Assembly (NCBI RefSeq): GCF_000424585.1
Contig: NZ_AUKE01000006.1
Span: forward strand, 124,001 to 188,000
Source: Butyrivibrio sp. MC2013
GTDB lineage: Bacteria > Bacillota > Clostridia > Lachnospirales > Lachnospiraceae
Length of the DNA: 64,000 bases
Direction of reading: 5' to 3'
Shown piece after piece: positions 18,001 through 28,088 of the stretch. The position numbers were made by a program, and so were the translations under genes. Within the stretch, counting starts at the first letter, position 1, and each line of letters begins with the position of its first letter. The notes under the pieces are model-generated. The model was given only the letters and a program-made list of their open reading frames with translations, was not told where the DNA came from and ran no database searches.

Positions 18001-18717
18001 CTACCTCCTGGACGCGTATTTAACTTGCACGGATGCACTTCTATGTAATCTGATACAGGATGTATCATTTACATGATCAGAAGTGCATGGATGCACTTCT
18101 ATGTAATAAGATACACGACATATCCTGGAAAGTTTAACCAGCATGTCCAAATACCTGCTTATGCCTGCCTTGTATGCTATGGGCTCCAGCATCCCCTTCT
18201 CCCCAAGTCTCCTCCTGACTTCGCAGATAGCCACATGTACCAGACGTTTTAAGGCGATAAGGTCCACCTCAGGCCTTAAATTTTCTATATCTGCCTTTTC
18301 CAGATAGTCTGACAAAAGCTTTCTGTAATCAGCGTACATATCCTGCATCTTATCCAGTTCAGGATCTTTTACCTCAGCCCCCTTCTCCAGAAAAGCTATC
18401 ATATAGGGATAATGCCCCATGATCGTGGTCTCTATATCCACAAGCCTGTATACCAGGTCAAAATAGTCTTCGCCTGTAGCCGGAGAGCTGCTTCGTACCT
18501 CAAGCTGTAATACTCTGAAGCAGTAATCATAGAGGAAATAATACAGCTCTTTCTTGGTCTCAAAATAATGAAACAAAAGTCCCTTACTGATCCCCGCCTT
18601 CTTTACTATTTCCTGGGTTGAGCCATTGTCATATCCATTTACCGCAAAGATTTCCATGGCAGCGTTGAAGATCCTGTCCTGCTTCTCTTTTTTCAGATCA
18701 AAAAATTTCTCCTCCAT
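18001..18717 (-). CDS. TetR/AcrR-family regulator with repeat-derived C-terminus
   Basis: 238 residues. The N-terminal helix-turn-helix (about 10-57) reads RIFNAAMEIFAVNGYDNGS, then the recognition part ISKGLLFHYFETKKELYYF, typical of TetR regulators. Residues 60-200 are a helical ligand domain. Residues about 201-231 are encoded inside a palindromic repeat (18027-18118), so the tail is not expected in relatives; the usual TetR length is about 190-200. The frame stays open through the repeat and stops with TAG two bases before the PfkB start. It likely controls itself, the PfkB gene and perhaps the divergent acidic membrane protein. Confidence 0.85.
   Translation of the reverse strand: MEEKFFDLKKEKQDRIFNAAMEIFAVNGYDNGSTQEIVKKAGISKGLLFHYFETKKELYYFLYDYCFRVLQLEVRSSSPATGEDYFDLVYRLVDIETTIMGHYPYMIAFLEKGAEVKDPELDKMQDMYADYRKLLSDYLEKADIENLRPEVDLIALKRLVHVAICEVRRRLGEKGMLEPIAYKAGISRYLDMLVKLSRICRVSYYIEVHPCTSDHVNDTSCIRLHRSASVQVKYASRR
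18027..18118. repeat. Three-segment palindromic repeat, copy 1, inside the TetR gene
   Basis: Half-sites ATGCACTTCT (18033-18042), AGAAGTGCAT (18079-18088) and ATGCACTTCT (18091-18100), each upstream unit preceded by GCAYGG. The first and second can form a long hairpin with inner stems ATGTAA/TTACAT and GATACA/TGTATC. The third is a direct repeat of the first, including ATGTAA, so the middle segment can pair with either neighbour. The same layout with different inner stems is at 25363-25442. Confidence 0.85.
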
Positions 18718-18735
18718 TACAGTTAACTCCTTTTT

Positions 18736-18745
18736 GACTTTTGTC
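18736..18745. promoter_or_regulatory. Possible TetR operator in divergent intergenic region
   Basis: GAC-TTTT-GTC, extendable to TTGAC/GTCGA with one mismatch, lies 18 bp upstream of the TetR start in the 117-bp gap to the divergent acidic protein gene. Autoregulation through such a site is common in the family. The dyad is short and may be chance. Confidence 0.3.
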
Positions 18746-18834
18746 GACTATATCATTACAATATAAGTATTGCGGGGCATTGATTAAAAAATTAGCTAAT
18801 GCATAGCGCATTTTGCGCGGGAAGGTGGTTATAC

Positions 18835-19152
18835 ATGTCTGGTTCCAAGAATGGTTTTGGTAAGTTTCTATTCCTGTGTGGTTTGGTTGCTGCTGCAGGT
18901 GCAGGCGCTTATTACTATATGAACAAGTCATCAGGAAGTCTTGATACAGATCCCGAGGATGATGACTTTGATGATTTCGACGACTTCGACGATGAAGATG
19001 CAGAGGCTGCTTCAGGAAGAGGTTATGTCAATATCACAAGCCCTTCCAAGGATGCTGATGACAGCAGCTCTGATGATGAGGCCGATGAGAGCAGCGACGA
19101 TGACAGTGAAGAGTTCTTTGATGATGAGACAGACGAAACCAGCGATAAGTGA
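18835..19152 (+). CDS. Small membrane-anchored protein with acidic tail
   Basis: 105 residues. A short Gly/Ser/Lys head is followed by one membrane segment (about 9-27, FLFLCGLVAAAGAGAYYYM), then a strongly acidic tail rich in Asp, Glu and Ser with a DDFDDFDDFDDED run. By the positive-inside rule the tail would be outside. I do not recognise a family. The ATG at 18835 has GAAGGTGG upstream and is preferred over an upstream ATG at 18799. It is divergent from the TetR gene and has its own terminator. The acidic runs could bind cations or basic partners, which is speculation. Confidence 0.75.
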   Translation: MSGSKNGFGKFLFLCGLVAAAGAGAYYYMNKSSGSLDTDPEDDDFDDFDDFDDEDAEAASGRGYVNITSPSKDADDSSSDDEADESSDDDSEEFFDDETDETSDK

Positions 19153-19194
19153 TAAGCTGCTTCTATAAGCTCTCATATTTTACGTTTGCTTCTT

Positions 19195-19225
19195 AAAAGG
19201 CATCCGCATAAAGCGGATGCCTTTT
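19195..19225 (+). terminator. Rho-independent terminator of the acidic membrane protein gene
   Basis: A 13-bp perfect stem AAAAGGCATCCGC / GCGGATGCCTTTT with loop ATAAA, followed by TTGTTTG. Confidence 0.9.
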
Positions 19226-19301
19226 TGTTTGTTTCATATTTTCACAAAAGCCGCAATAAATAAATTACATGCATTTTCATTGTGCTCCAAAAGACATGGG
19301 A

Positions 19302-20198
19302 TCATGCATCATCATAATCATCTTCTTCAATCTGATTACGACCTTCCTTTTGGGCAATGAGATCTTTGATATCTCTGGCCCTTTCCTTGATGCTGCTGGG
19401 AGCTGACCTTGATACCAACAGCTCACCTATCAGCCTCTTAGAACTGCTGTAATCACCATTCTCATAAAAGAGAGCTGCAAGCAAATAATCAAAGGTAATG
19501 GTATTCATACCTGCAATAGGGAAGCTCTCCTTTTGCTTGGCATCCACGAAACCGTCCAGAGCCAGCTTAAGGAGTTCCTTGGATTCAGATTCAAGCTCCT
19601 CCAGTTTCTCTTTGGTATAGCTCTCATCTCTCTCGCTGGGATCCTGCTTAAGGATACCTCTCAGCAGCCAGGAATACCTAAGACACAGATATGCCTTTTC
19701 GGAAGCCTTTGCATCCTTGACTATGGCATTAGCCAGAGCCAGCTGGTATCTGTCTACAGCATCCTGATAGGTATATTTCTCATAATAATTATTATTGGGC
19801 TTATAATTCATGCAGACCTTCTGCCTGATATTATCAATCTGCCTCCTGGTAACGCTTGCGAAATATCTGGCAAGGGCCGCATATCCGCAATCAGGGCATG
19901 CAACAATGTCATACTTTAGTTCATCCATCAGATCATATATAGGATGTAGATCGATCTCTATTTCCTTGACATGGACCTTGCCGGTCCTGACAGTCAGGGA
20001 AGTAAACTCCGTCTCGCAAACAGGACAAATATATTTCTTCTCAAATACCAGGCTCTTCTCATCAACCACCTGAGCCGAAGCAGATACTACCTTTGGTTTC
20101 TCAACTTCCTTAGGCTTTTCCTGGGGCTTTTCTTCGAACACCTTCTCGCTTTTGAGATTACCTAAGCCAAACTTATCTAGTCCTGAAAGAAATGACAT
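19302..20198 (-). CDS. DUF2225 zinc-ribbon protein
   Basis: 298 residues. Two Cys pairs form a zinc-binding site: CPVCE (about residue 49) and CPDCG (about 97). The rest is helical and TPR-like. This fits DUF2225, common in Firmicutes, of unknown function. A Pro/Glu/Lys-rich linker precedes the zinc region. The ATG at 20198 is chosen because GGAGG sits eight bases before it; two upstream ATGs lie at or before that RBS. It follows glnS so closely that the RBS overlaps the glnS stop region, which suggests co-translation. Confidence 0.8.
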   Translation of the reverse strand: MSFLSGLDKFGLGNLKSEKVFEEKPQEKPKEVEKPKVVSASAQVVDEKSLVFEKKYICPVCETEFTSLTVRTGKVHVKEIEIDLHPIYDLMDELKYDIVACPDCGYAALARYFASVTRRQIDNIRQKVCMNYKPNNNYYEKYTYQDAVDRYQLALANAIVKDAKASEKAYLCLRYSWLLRGILKQDPSERDESYTKEKLEELESESKELLKLALDGFVDAKQKESFPIAGMNTITFDYLLAALFYENGDYSSSKRLIGELLVSRSAPSSIKERARDIKDLIAQKEGRNQIEEDDYDDA

Positions 20199-20212
20199 GT
20201 GTTTGTCCTCCA

Positions 20213-21889
20213 TCATGAGAGCTTGAATGAACTCTTAAGGGATACTATTCTGTTGAATACCGGTGCACCGTCTTTGGAGTCTTTGCTGTCTACACAGAAG
20301 AATCCATTTCTTACAAACTGGAATCTGTCAGGATACTTTGCTTCTGCCAGCTCTTTCTCAACCCTTGCATTCTTTAACACAGTGATGGAATTAGGGTTCA
20401 GATTAAGAGATCCGTCCTCTTCATTATATACCCCTTTTTCCTCATCTGTAAGGTTTTCGTAGAGTCTTACTTCCACTTCTTTGGAATCTGCAGCGCTGAC
20501 CCAGTGGATAGTACCCTTGACCTTACGTCCGTCAGCAGAATCTCCGCCCTTGGTAGCAGGATCATATGTTGCATGGACGCAGGTAATATTGCCATTTTCA
20601 TCCTTGTCACAGCCTGTACATGTCACATAATATGCATTCATCAGGCGGACCTCATTACCTGGGAACATACGGAAATACTTCTTGGGGGGCTCTTCCATAA
20701 AGTCTTCGGCTTCGATAAAGAGCTCTTTTCCAAATGTAACCTTTCTGCTTCCCAGCTCAGGATTCTCTTTGTTATTCTCAATGACTACATCCTCAGTCTC
20801 GCCCTCGGGATAGTTGTCTATGATGAGCTTTACAGGATTGAGCACTGCCATCATCCTCTTGGCGGAGGGCTTGAGATCCTCACGGATACAATACTCCAGC
20901 ATAGCCATCTCTGCAGAAGAGTTGGCCTTACTGATTCCCAGAAGCTCTACAAACTTCCTGATAGACTCAGGTGTGTAGCCTCTGCGGCGAAGAGCTGCGA
21001 TAGTGACAAGGCGGGGATCATCCCAGCCGTCTACCACGCCGTCTTCTACCAGCTTCTTGATATATCTCTTACCTGTTACCACATTGGTCAGGTACATCTT
21101 GGCAAACTCGATCTGACGGGGAGGAGCAGCAAATTCGCATTCCTTTACAACCCAGTCATAGAGGGGTCTGTGGTCCTCAAACTCCAGAGTGCAAAGAGAA
21201 TGAGTGATACCCTCAATAGCATCCTCAATGGGATGAGCAAAATCGTACATAGGATAGATGCACCACTTGTCTCCTGTCCTGGCATGAGTCATATGAGCAA
21301 CTCTGTATATAATGGGATCACGCATGTTGATATTAGGGGATGACATATCGATCCTGGCTCTGAGAGTCATGGCGCCGTCAGCTACGCTGCCGCTCTTCAT
21401 CTCTTCAAACATACGCAGATTATCTTCTACGCTTCTGTCCCTGTTTGGATCATCCTTGCCGGGCTCAGTGAGTGAACCGCGGTATTCTCTCATCTCCTCG
21501 GCAGTCAGCTCTGATACATAAGCCTTGCCCTTCTTTATCAGCTTGACAGCACACTCATACATCTGATCAAAATAATCAGATGCGTAAAAGAGTCTGTCCT
21601 CATAATCGGCACCCAGCCAGTTCACATCACGGATAATGGAATCCATGAACTCGCTTCTCTCCTTGGTAGGATTGGTATCATCAAATCTCATGTTAAACTT
21701 GCCGCCATATTCCTGAGCAATACCATAGTTGAGGAGTATGCTCTTGGCATGTCCTATATGAAGGAAACCATTGGGTTCAGGAGGGAACCTCGTCTGCACA
21801 TGATCGTAGACGCCCTCCTTCAGGTCCTTGTCAATCTCGTTTTCGATAAAGTTCCTACTTTCTGTAGGATTCAGCTCTTTCTCTGCCAT
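20213..21889 (-). CDS. glnS: Glutaminyl-tRNA synthetase
   Basis: 558 residues, class I. The HIGH motif is in [17 protein letters not shown], and [18 protein letters not shown] marks the GlxRS catalytic core. The loop that carries KMSKS in most class I enzymes reads [15 protein letters not shown] here. The C-terminal half is the beta-barrel anticodon-binding domain. The enzyme charges tRNA-Gln directly. The ATG at 21889 is preceded by AAAGG at about 12 bases; a TTG upstream overlaps that site. It is followed directly by the DUF2225 gene. Confidence 0.95.
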   Translation of the reverse strand: MAEKELNPTESRNFIENEIDKDLKEGVYDHVQTRFPPEPNGFLHIGHAKSILLNYGIAQEYGGKFNMRFDDTNPTKERSEFMDSIIRDVNWLGADYEDRLFYASDYFDQMYECAVKLIKKGKAYVSELTAEEMREYRGSLTEPGKDDPNRDRSVEDNLRMFEEMKSGSVADGAMTLRARIDMSSPNINMRDPIIYRVAHMTHARTGDKWCIYPMYDFAHPIEDAIEGITHSLCTLEFEDHRPLYDWVVKECEFAAPPRQIEFAKMYLTNVVTGKRYIKKLVEDGVVDGWDDPRLVTIAALRRRGYTPESIRKFVELLGISKANSSAEMAMLEYCIREDLKPSAKRMMAVLNPVKLIIDNYPEGETEDVVIENNKENPELGSRKVTFGKELFIEAEDFMEEPPKKYFRMFPGNEVRLMNAYYVTCTGCDKDENGNITCVHATYDPATKGGDSADGRKVKGTIHWVSAADSKEVEVRLYENLTDEEKGVYNEEDGSLNLNPNSITVLKNARVEKELAEAKYPDRFQFVRNGFFCVDSKDSKDGAPVFNRIVSLKSSFKLS

Positions 21890-22001
21890 TTTATAAACCA
21901 ACCTTTTGTATTTTACTGACTCCTCATATCCATAAACCCAGGATACAGATGGTCATTTTTAATCATATCATGAATAAAGCTTTTGTAAAAGTGGGATAAA
22001 A

Positions 22002-22028
22002 AAGCTCCCTCTTTGCAAGAGGGAGCTT
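22002..22028 (-). terminator. Rho-independent terminator after guaB
   Basis: AAGCTCCCTCTT pairs with AAGAGGGAGCTT around a 3-nt loop; on the minus strand TTTTTTATCCC follows. It lies 13 bp after the guaB stop. Confidence 0.9.
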
Positions 22029-22041
22029 GGGAAATGCCATA

Positions 22042-23511
<1,470 letters not shown>

Positions 23512-23543
23512 TTATATATAAAAAGTGTTAATTAGTACCTGCA

Positions 23544-24077
23544 TCAAGCCTTAACGGTCTTGCTGGGTGCAGCGGCATAAACAGCTGCGATCAGCTTCTC
23601 ATCGGGATTAAAGGTAACCTTTTCTTTGCCGTCATAATACATGATAAAACGGCTGTCGGGGCTCTCAATAACTCCGCTTCCAAAGTCCACTTCCTTGTAA
23701 TTCCTATTCTTAAAAGCATCAAGTCTTGAGGAAGATACGGGAGCGAATACCTCCATCTTGCTAAGCTCATAGGTAGCTGCCCTCTTTCTGGAAGACTTGT
23801 TATAGATTCTGTCTACTGTGATCTCCTTATCGCAGTACTGATATTCATATTCGATATTGGAATTAAGATTGGCAAAATAGCAGCCGGCGCCGGATGCTGC
23901 AGTCAGTATCAAAAATACCACTGCGCCTACTATGCCTCCCAGATTAAGGAGAGCACCGCCTGTCATGAACATAAGAAAAAATACTACAGTGAAAAAACCA
24001 AGAATATATTTCAAAGCAATAAAAAGTGGCTGAGGTTTTCTTTTTACCAGTGTTTCTACATAATCGAGTTCGTACAT
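23544..24077 (-). CDS. DUF6106-like membrane protein
   Basis: 177 residues. Two hydrophobic segments (about 20-42 and 45-67, LGFFTVVFFLMFMTGG and VGAVVFLILTAASGAG) are followed by a soluble beta-rich domain ending SKTVKA. It resembles the DUF6106 proteins of Lachnospiraceae as I recall them; function unknown. The ATG at 24077 has AAGGA five bases upstream and is preferred over an ATG at 24092 without an RBS. It lies upstream of guaB on the same strand. A short dyad (24096-24107) lies just before it. Confidence 0.65.
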   Translation of the reverse strand: MYELDYVETLVKRKPQPLFIALKYILGFFTVVFFLMFMTGGALLNLGGIVGAVVFLILTAASGAGCYFANLNSNIEYEYQYCDKEITVDRIYNKSSRKRAATYELSKMEVFAPVSSSRLDAFKNRNYKEVDFGSGVIESPDSRFIMYYDGKEKVTFNPDEKLIAAVYAAAPSKTVKA

Positions 24078-24095
24078 TTCGATCCTTTCCATTTA

Positions 24096-24107
24096 GACCA
24101 TTTGGTC
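24096..24107. promoter_or_regulatory. Short dyad upstream of the DUF6106-like gene
   Basis: GACCA-TT-TGGTC, 19 bp before the start codon, within TTGACCAAATGGTC on the minus strand. It could be an operator for this gene and guaB. No regulator is linked. Confidence 0.3.
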
Positions 24108-24256
24108 AAAATTTTAATTAGCGTTTATGTTATCTTACTTTTAAAAAAGATGCAAGACCTTTTCTCATGATTTTTATGTTGTTTTTATAGTTCAAATAAA
24201 AACTTTTCGCCTGGGCTTTTTGTTATCTTTTATAGTTATCGATTTTTTATCTATTT

Positions 24257-25201
24257 TTAGTTATCTTTATAGAGAAATTCCAAAAACTCATTTGCCATGG
24301 CAGGCCTTGAACAGTTAGCCAGTACGCCGTATATAGGCACTGTCCCGCTGTAGGCTCCTGTCTCTTCCAGATACTGCGCATCAGTGATCACGATACCTAC
24401 AGGCACAGGCTTCTCCATAAGAGAAGGATCAGGAAGTTCAAATTCATCTCTGGCAGTAAGGACTATCTGTCCGCCTTCCATGAGCTGCTGCATTGACTTT
24501 ATAGGACCCTGTCCATCAGAGTTTTCAGTCCCGTCAGTATTATCCTCACCAGCAGGCTCTGCGTCATCGCCGTTTGCTCCGTCCTGACTGTCCGCTGCAG
24601 CATCATCATCATACCATTCGTATCTGCCCTCTGATTCCTCTGCCGCGACATCGTATACATCTTCCTGGGCCTTATCTATAGCTGCCTGGTCCACATAATA
24701 GATCTGGTCCTTGTATTTCTCCAGGCCATCCTGCCCTATCACATCAGCCAGATCCATAAAATAACCGGCCATGGAATACATCTCAAATACCGTAGGATCT
24801 GCAATAAGTGAGTCCAGCTCAGCAGTCGCGGTGATAGCCGCTATCTTTTGCCTGGTGGCCACTGTGATCTCATCATATCCTGTCACATTGAGCATAGCAG
24901 TAGTATCTATGTAGCAGGTATACTTAGTCTCATCCAGACTGGAATACTCTGTAAATTCCTCTTCCATCCGCTCTCCGATATTACCGCTTTCCAGAGAGCT
25001 CTGTACATTAAACATGGTGCAATAAAATCCGTAAGGCTTGGAATTGAGCATATCTCTCACAAGAGAGACTACCAGGATCACCACAAATAGCACTACGGCT
25101 GTAGGTATCTTGTAATAATCCCAAAAATACTTCACTCCTGCCTTAAAGCCTTTCTTTCTGACTTTCTCATGTTGTTTTCTTATGTCGTCCGATACTGCCA
25201 T
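24257..25201 (-). CDS. Single-pass membrane protein of unknown function
   Basis: 314 residues. A basic cytoplasmic head (1-30) precedes one membrane segment (about 36-54, TAVVLFVVILVVSLV). The outer part has a folded domain, an acidic Asp/Glu/Gly/Asn-rich linker (about 205-240), and a conserved-looking end GIVITDAQYLEETGAYSG. I do not recognise the family. The second of two adjacent ATGs (25201) sits five bases from GGAGG and is chosen. It appears monocistronic; the 150-bp gap downstream is very AT-rich with repeated TAGTTATC but no clear terminator. Confidence 0.7.
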   Translation of the reverse strand: MAVSDDIRKQHEKVRKKGFKAGVKYFWDYYKIPTAVVLFVVILVVSLVRDMLNSKPYGFYCTMFNVQSSLESGNIGERMEEEFTEYSSLDETKYTCYIDTTAMLNVTGYDEITVATRQKIAAITATAELDSLIADPTVFEMYSMAGYFMDLADVIGQDGLEKYKDQIYYVDQAAIDKAQEDVYDVAAEESEGRYEWYDDDAAADSQDGANGDDAEPAGEDNTDGTENSDGQGPIKSMQQLMEGGQIVLTARDEFELPDPSLMEKPVPVGIVITDAQYLEETGAYSGTVPIYGVLANCSRPAMANEFLEFLYKDN

Positions 25202-25320
25202 CATAACCTCCAGATCATGCATTATATCTTTTTACTAATTTCGCATATCTGTAATGATAAAACAAAAGAAGATTAACAGCAATTAAATATCTGTGAATTA
25301 TGATATCCTCCATGTAAAAA

Positions 25321-25342
25321 ACCCGCGACTTATGTCGCGGGT
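25321..25342 (-). terminator. Rho-independent terminator after the hom-aspartokinase operon
   Basis: ACCCGCGAC pairs with GTCGCGGGT around loop TTAT; on the minus strand TTTTTTAC follows. It lies about 100 bp beyond the aspartokinase stop, on the far side of the palindromic repeat 25363-25442. Confidence 0.9.
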
Positions 25343-25362
25343 AGCTTTAAAGTTATATATAA

Positions 25363-25442
25363 GCATGGATGCACTTCTATGTCGTGTTTACACGGATGTA
25401 TTACGACATGCTTAGAAGTGCATGGATGCACTTCTATGTCGT
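25363..25442. repeat. Three-segment palindromic repeat, copy 2, abutting the aspartokinase stop
   Basis: Half-sites ATGCACTTCT (25369-25378), AGAAGTGCAT (25414-25423) and ATGCACTTCT (25426-25435), as in copy 1. Inner stem here is ATGTCGT (25379-25385) with ACGACAT (25403-25409), and ATGTCGT is repeated after the third half-site (25436-25442). The outer bases match copy 1; the inner stems differ but keep pairing. The last base touches the aspartokinase stop codon at 25443, so it forms the start of that 3' UTR. Confidence 0.85.
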
Positions 25443-26762
25443 TCATAGTTGTGTCTCTACGAAGATGTCGTAGATAGCTCTGATAGCCTTCTCAAAATCT
25501 CTGTTTTCAACGCCGATGATGATATTCAGCTCGGAAGAGCCCTGATCGATCATCCTGACATTGACATTGGCATGAGCAAGAGCTGAGAAGATACGGCCTG
25601 CAGTACCTCTCGTGGACTTCATACCACGTCCCACTACAGCGATAAGGCCCAGGTCAGACTCAATCTCCAGCATGTCGGGCTTAGCCAATCTGTGGATCTC
25701 ACTTACAACAGCCTGTTCCTTGCTGATAAATTCATCCTCATGGACGAATACTGTCATGGTATCGATACCTGAAGGAACATGCTCAATAGATATCTGGTGA
25801 TCTTCAAAGGCCTGAAGGACCTTTCTTACAAAGCCTACCTCAGAGTTCATCATGTCCTTGCTGATATTCACGCAGCAAAATCCCTTCTTGCCTGCGATAC
25901 CGGTGATGGTATATTTGGACTTGCGGGCTGTGGATTCTACGATCCATGTACCCTCATCCTCAGGCTTGTTGGTGTTCCTGATATTGATCGGGATACCTTC
26001 CTTGCGGACAGGGAAGATAGAATCCTCATGGAGTACGGAAGCACCCATGTAAGCCAGCTCCCTGAGCTCTGTGTATGTGATCATGCTGATTGACTGAGGA
26101 TGGCTGATGATGCGGGGATCCGCGATCATAAAGCCGCTGACATCTGTCCAGTTCTCATATACATCAGCTTTTACAGCTCTGGACACGATAGAGCCTGTGA
26201 TATCGGAGCCGCCTCTTGAGAAGGTCACGATATTGCCCTTATCATCTGCTCCAAAGAAGCCGGGAACTACTGCAGTCTCAATATCAGCAAGCCTTGCTGC
26301 CATGAGCTTGTTGGTAGTCTCGCTGTCAAAATCGCCGTTTTCCTTGAATCTGACAACCTCTGCAGAATCTACAAATGTAAATCCCAGATACTCTGCCATG
26401 ATCTTGCCGTTTAAGTACTCACCTCTGGAAGCTGCGTACATGCTTCCTGCCTTATTCTTAAAGTTCTCTTCGATCTCTTTAAAATCATCTGCCAGGCTGA
26501 AATCAAGTCCCAGGCCGTGTATGATCTCGTCATATCTGGCCTTTATATCAGCCAGAGCCACGTCAAAGTTTCTGTCTTTCTCAGCAAGTGCATAACATGC
26601 ATAGAGCATGTCGGTTACTTTCTTGTCTCCGGAATTACGCTTACCCGGTGCGGAGGGTATCACATATCTTCTGTCGGCATCGCTGCGTACGATGTCTGCG
26701 GCCTTTTTAAACTGCTCTGCGCTGGCAAGTGAACTGCCTCCGAATTTTACTACCTTTTTCAT
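25443..26762 (-). CDS. Aspartate kinase
   Basis: 439 residues, monofunctional. It begins MKKVVKFGGSSLA, the amino-acid kinase signature, with the catalytic region FSRGGSDITGSIV. Two ACT domains fill the C-terminal 150 residues (VGRGMKSTRGTAGRIFSAL and following), which bind lysine or threonine for feedback control. It phosphorylates aspartate, the first step to Lys, Thr and Met. It is the third gene of the ACT protein > hom > aspartokinase run, which suggests a threonine-directed isozyme. Its 3' end touches a palindromic repeat. Confidence 0.93.
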   Translation of the reverse strand: MKKVVKFGGSSLASAEQFKKAADIVRSDADRRYVIPSAPGKRNSGDKKVTDMLYACYALAEKDRNFDVALADIKARYDEIIHGLGLDFSLADDFKEIEENFKNKAGSMYAASRGEYLNGKIMAEYLGFTFVDSAEVVRFKENGDFDSETTNKLMAARLADIETAVVPGFFGADDKGNIVTFSRGGSDITGSIVSRAVKADVYENWTDVSGFMIADPRIISHPQSISMITYTELRELAYMGASVLHEDSIFPVRKEGIPINIRNTNKPEDEGTWIVESTARKSKYTITGIAGKKGFCCVNISKDMMNSEVGFVRKVLQAFEDHQISIEHVPSGIDTMTVFVHEDEFISKEQAVVSEIHRLAKPDMLEIESDLGLIAVVGRGMKSTRGTAGRIFSALAHANVNVRMIDQGSSELNIIIGVENRDFEKAIRAIYDIFVETQL

Positions 26763-26800
26763 TTCCCCTTTTCCTCTCCATCAGATGCTTATTAATGCTA

Positions 26801-28009
26801 TCACAGCTCCCTGAGGAAGCCCTTTTTGACTGACAGCTTTTCGTATTTATCCCTAAAATCCTTTTCGGATATCAGATCTGTAACAAATGCAAACTCACCA
26901 AATACTTCATCTGTTGTAACCTGCTCAACAGACTCGCCAAAGATCTCTCTGGCCTCTTCTGCGCACTCATCAGATGTGCGGACAAAGAATCTGTGTACAT
27001 AGCTTCCATTGTCAGAAAGGGATGCAGGCTTGTCTGTCAGATTGACATTTATGTGCTGACCCTTGTGAGCTACCAGGTCGATCATATCAGCTACTACTGC
27101 AGATGCTGTTGCATCCTTGCCTGCTCCCTTGCCGTAGTACATTGTATTGCCCAGCATGTTGCCATGTACCACGATAGCATTGAATACCTCATTGACTGAT
27201 GCCAGCGGATGCTCAGCAGGCAAAAGGAAAGGAGATACCATGGTAAAGAAGCCTGTATCATTTCTCTTGACCATTCCCAGAAGCTTGATGGACATGTTCA
27301 GCGCTCTGGCATAGGCAAAATCCTCCTGACTGACAGCTGTGATTCCTGTAGTTTCTATATCTTCATAGGATACATACTCGCCGCTTACCAGTGAAGCCAG
27401 GATAGCAGTCTTTCTGCAGGCATCATAGCCTTCGATATCAGCTTCGGGATTTCTCTCTGCGTAACCCTTGTCCTGAGCCTCCTTCAGAGTCTCTGCAAAG
27501 CCTGCCTTCTCCTTGTCCATCTTGGTCAGGATATAGTTGGTAGTACCATTTAATATACCTGTGATCTGATCGATCTTCTCGTGACGAAGGCTGGTATTAA
27601 GTGTACGAAGGATAGGAATACCACCGCCTACAGATGCTTCAAAAAGATAAGAGCAGTTATTGGCCTTAGCGATAGCTACAAGCTCAGGACCGTGAGCCGC
27701 TACCAGTTCTTTATTGGATGTGCACACGCTGATGCCCTTCATCAGAGCCTTCTTTTCAAATGTATATGCAGGCTCCAGACCTCCCATGGTCTCGCAGATA
27801 ACATCTATCTCAGGGTCGTTTAAGATAATGTCATAATCATGTACTACCTGAGCCTCATGAGGATCTCCGGGAAAATCTCTCAAATCCAGGATGTACTTGA
27901 TCTCCACATCCTGTCCGGCACTCTCTGCCACCAGCTCCTTATTAACATCCACAACGTGTACCACGCCGCTTCCCACTGTTCCGTACCCTAATACTGCTAC
28001 CTTAGCCAT
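26801..28009 (-). CDS. hom: Homoserine dehydrogenase
   Basis: 402 residues. The NAD(P) site is GYGTVGSGV at the N-terminus; the catalytic core has GILNGTTNYILTKM and YAERNPEADIEGYDACRKTAILASL, including the conserved Lys. The C-terminus is short and lacks a full ACT domain, consistent with the separate ACT protein encoded upstream. It reduces aspartate semialdehyde to homoserine for Thr and Met. The spacing to the aspartokinase gene is 38 bp. Confidence 0.95.
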   Translation of the reverse strand: MAKVAVLGYGTVGSGVVHVVDVNKELVAESAGQDVEIKYILDLRDFPGDPHEAQVVHDYDIILNDPEIDVICETMGGLEPAYTFEKKALMKGISVCTSNKELVAAHGPELVAIAKANNCSYLFEASVGGGIPILRTLNTSLRHEKIDQITGILNGTTNYILTKMDKEKAGFAETLKEAQDKGYAERNPEADIEGYDACRKTAILASLVSGEYVSYEDIETTGITAVSQEDFAYARALNMSIKLLGMVKRNDTGFFTMVSPFLLPAEHPLASVNEVFNAIVVHGNMLGNTMYYGKGAGKDATASAVVADMIDLVAHKGQHINVNLTDKPASLSDNGSYVHRFFVRTSDECAEEAREIFGESVEQVTTDEVFGEFAFVTDLISEKDFRDKYEKLSVKKGFLREL

Positions 28010-28088
28010 ATATTCCTCCTAAACAAGCTCTTAATATGATCATGATCGTAAGATCTGATAAATAATATTACTACAATAAATATCTTTC

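Noticed and set aside
25363-25442. Insertion sequence end or attachment site
   Set aside because: No transposase or integrase nearby and no flanking target duplication seen; kept as a repeat only.
28010-28088. Riboswitch between the ACT gene and hom
   Set aside because: Only 79 bp, no conserved core, and inside a co-directional operon.
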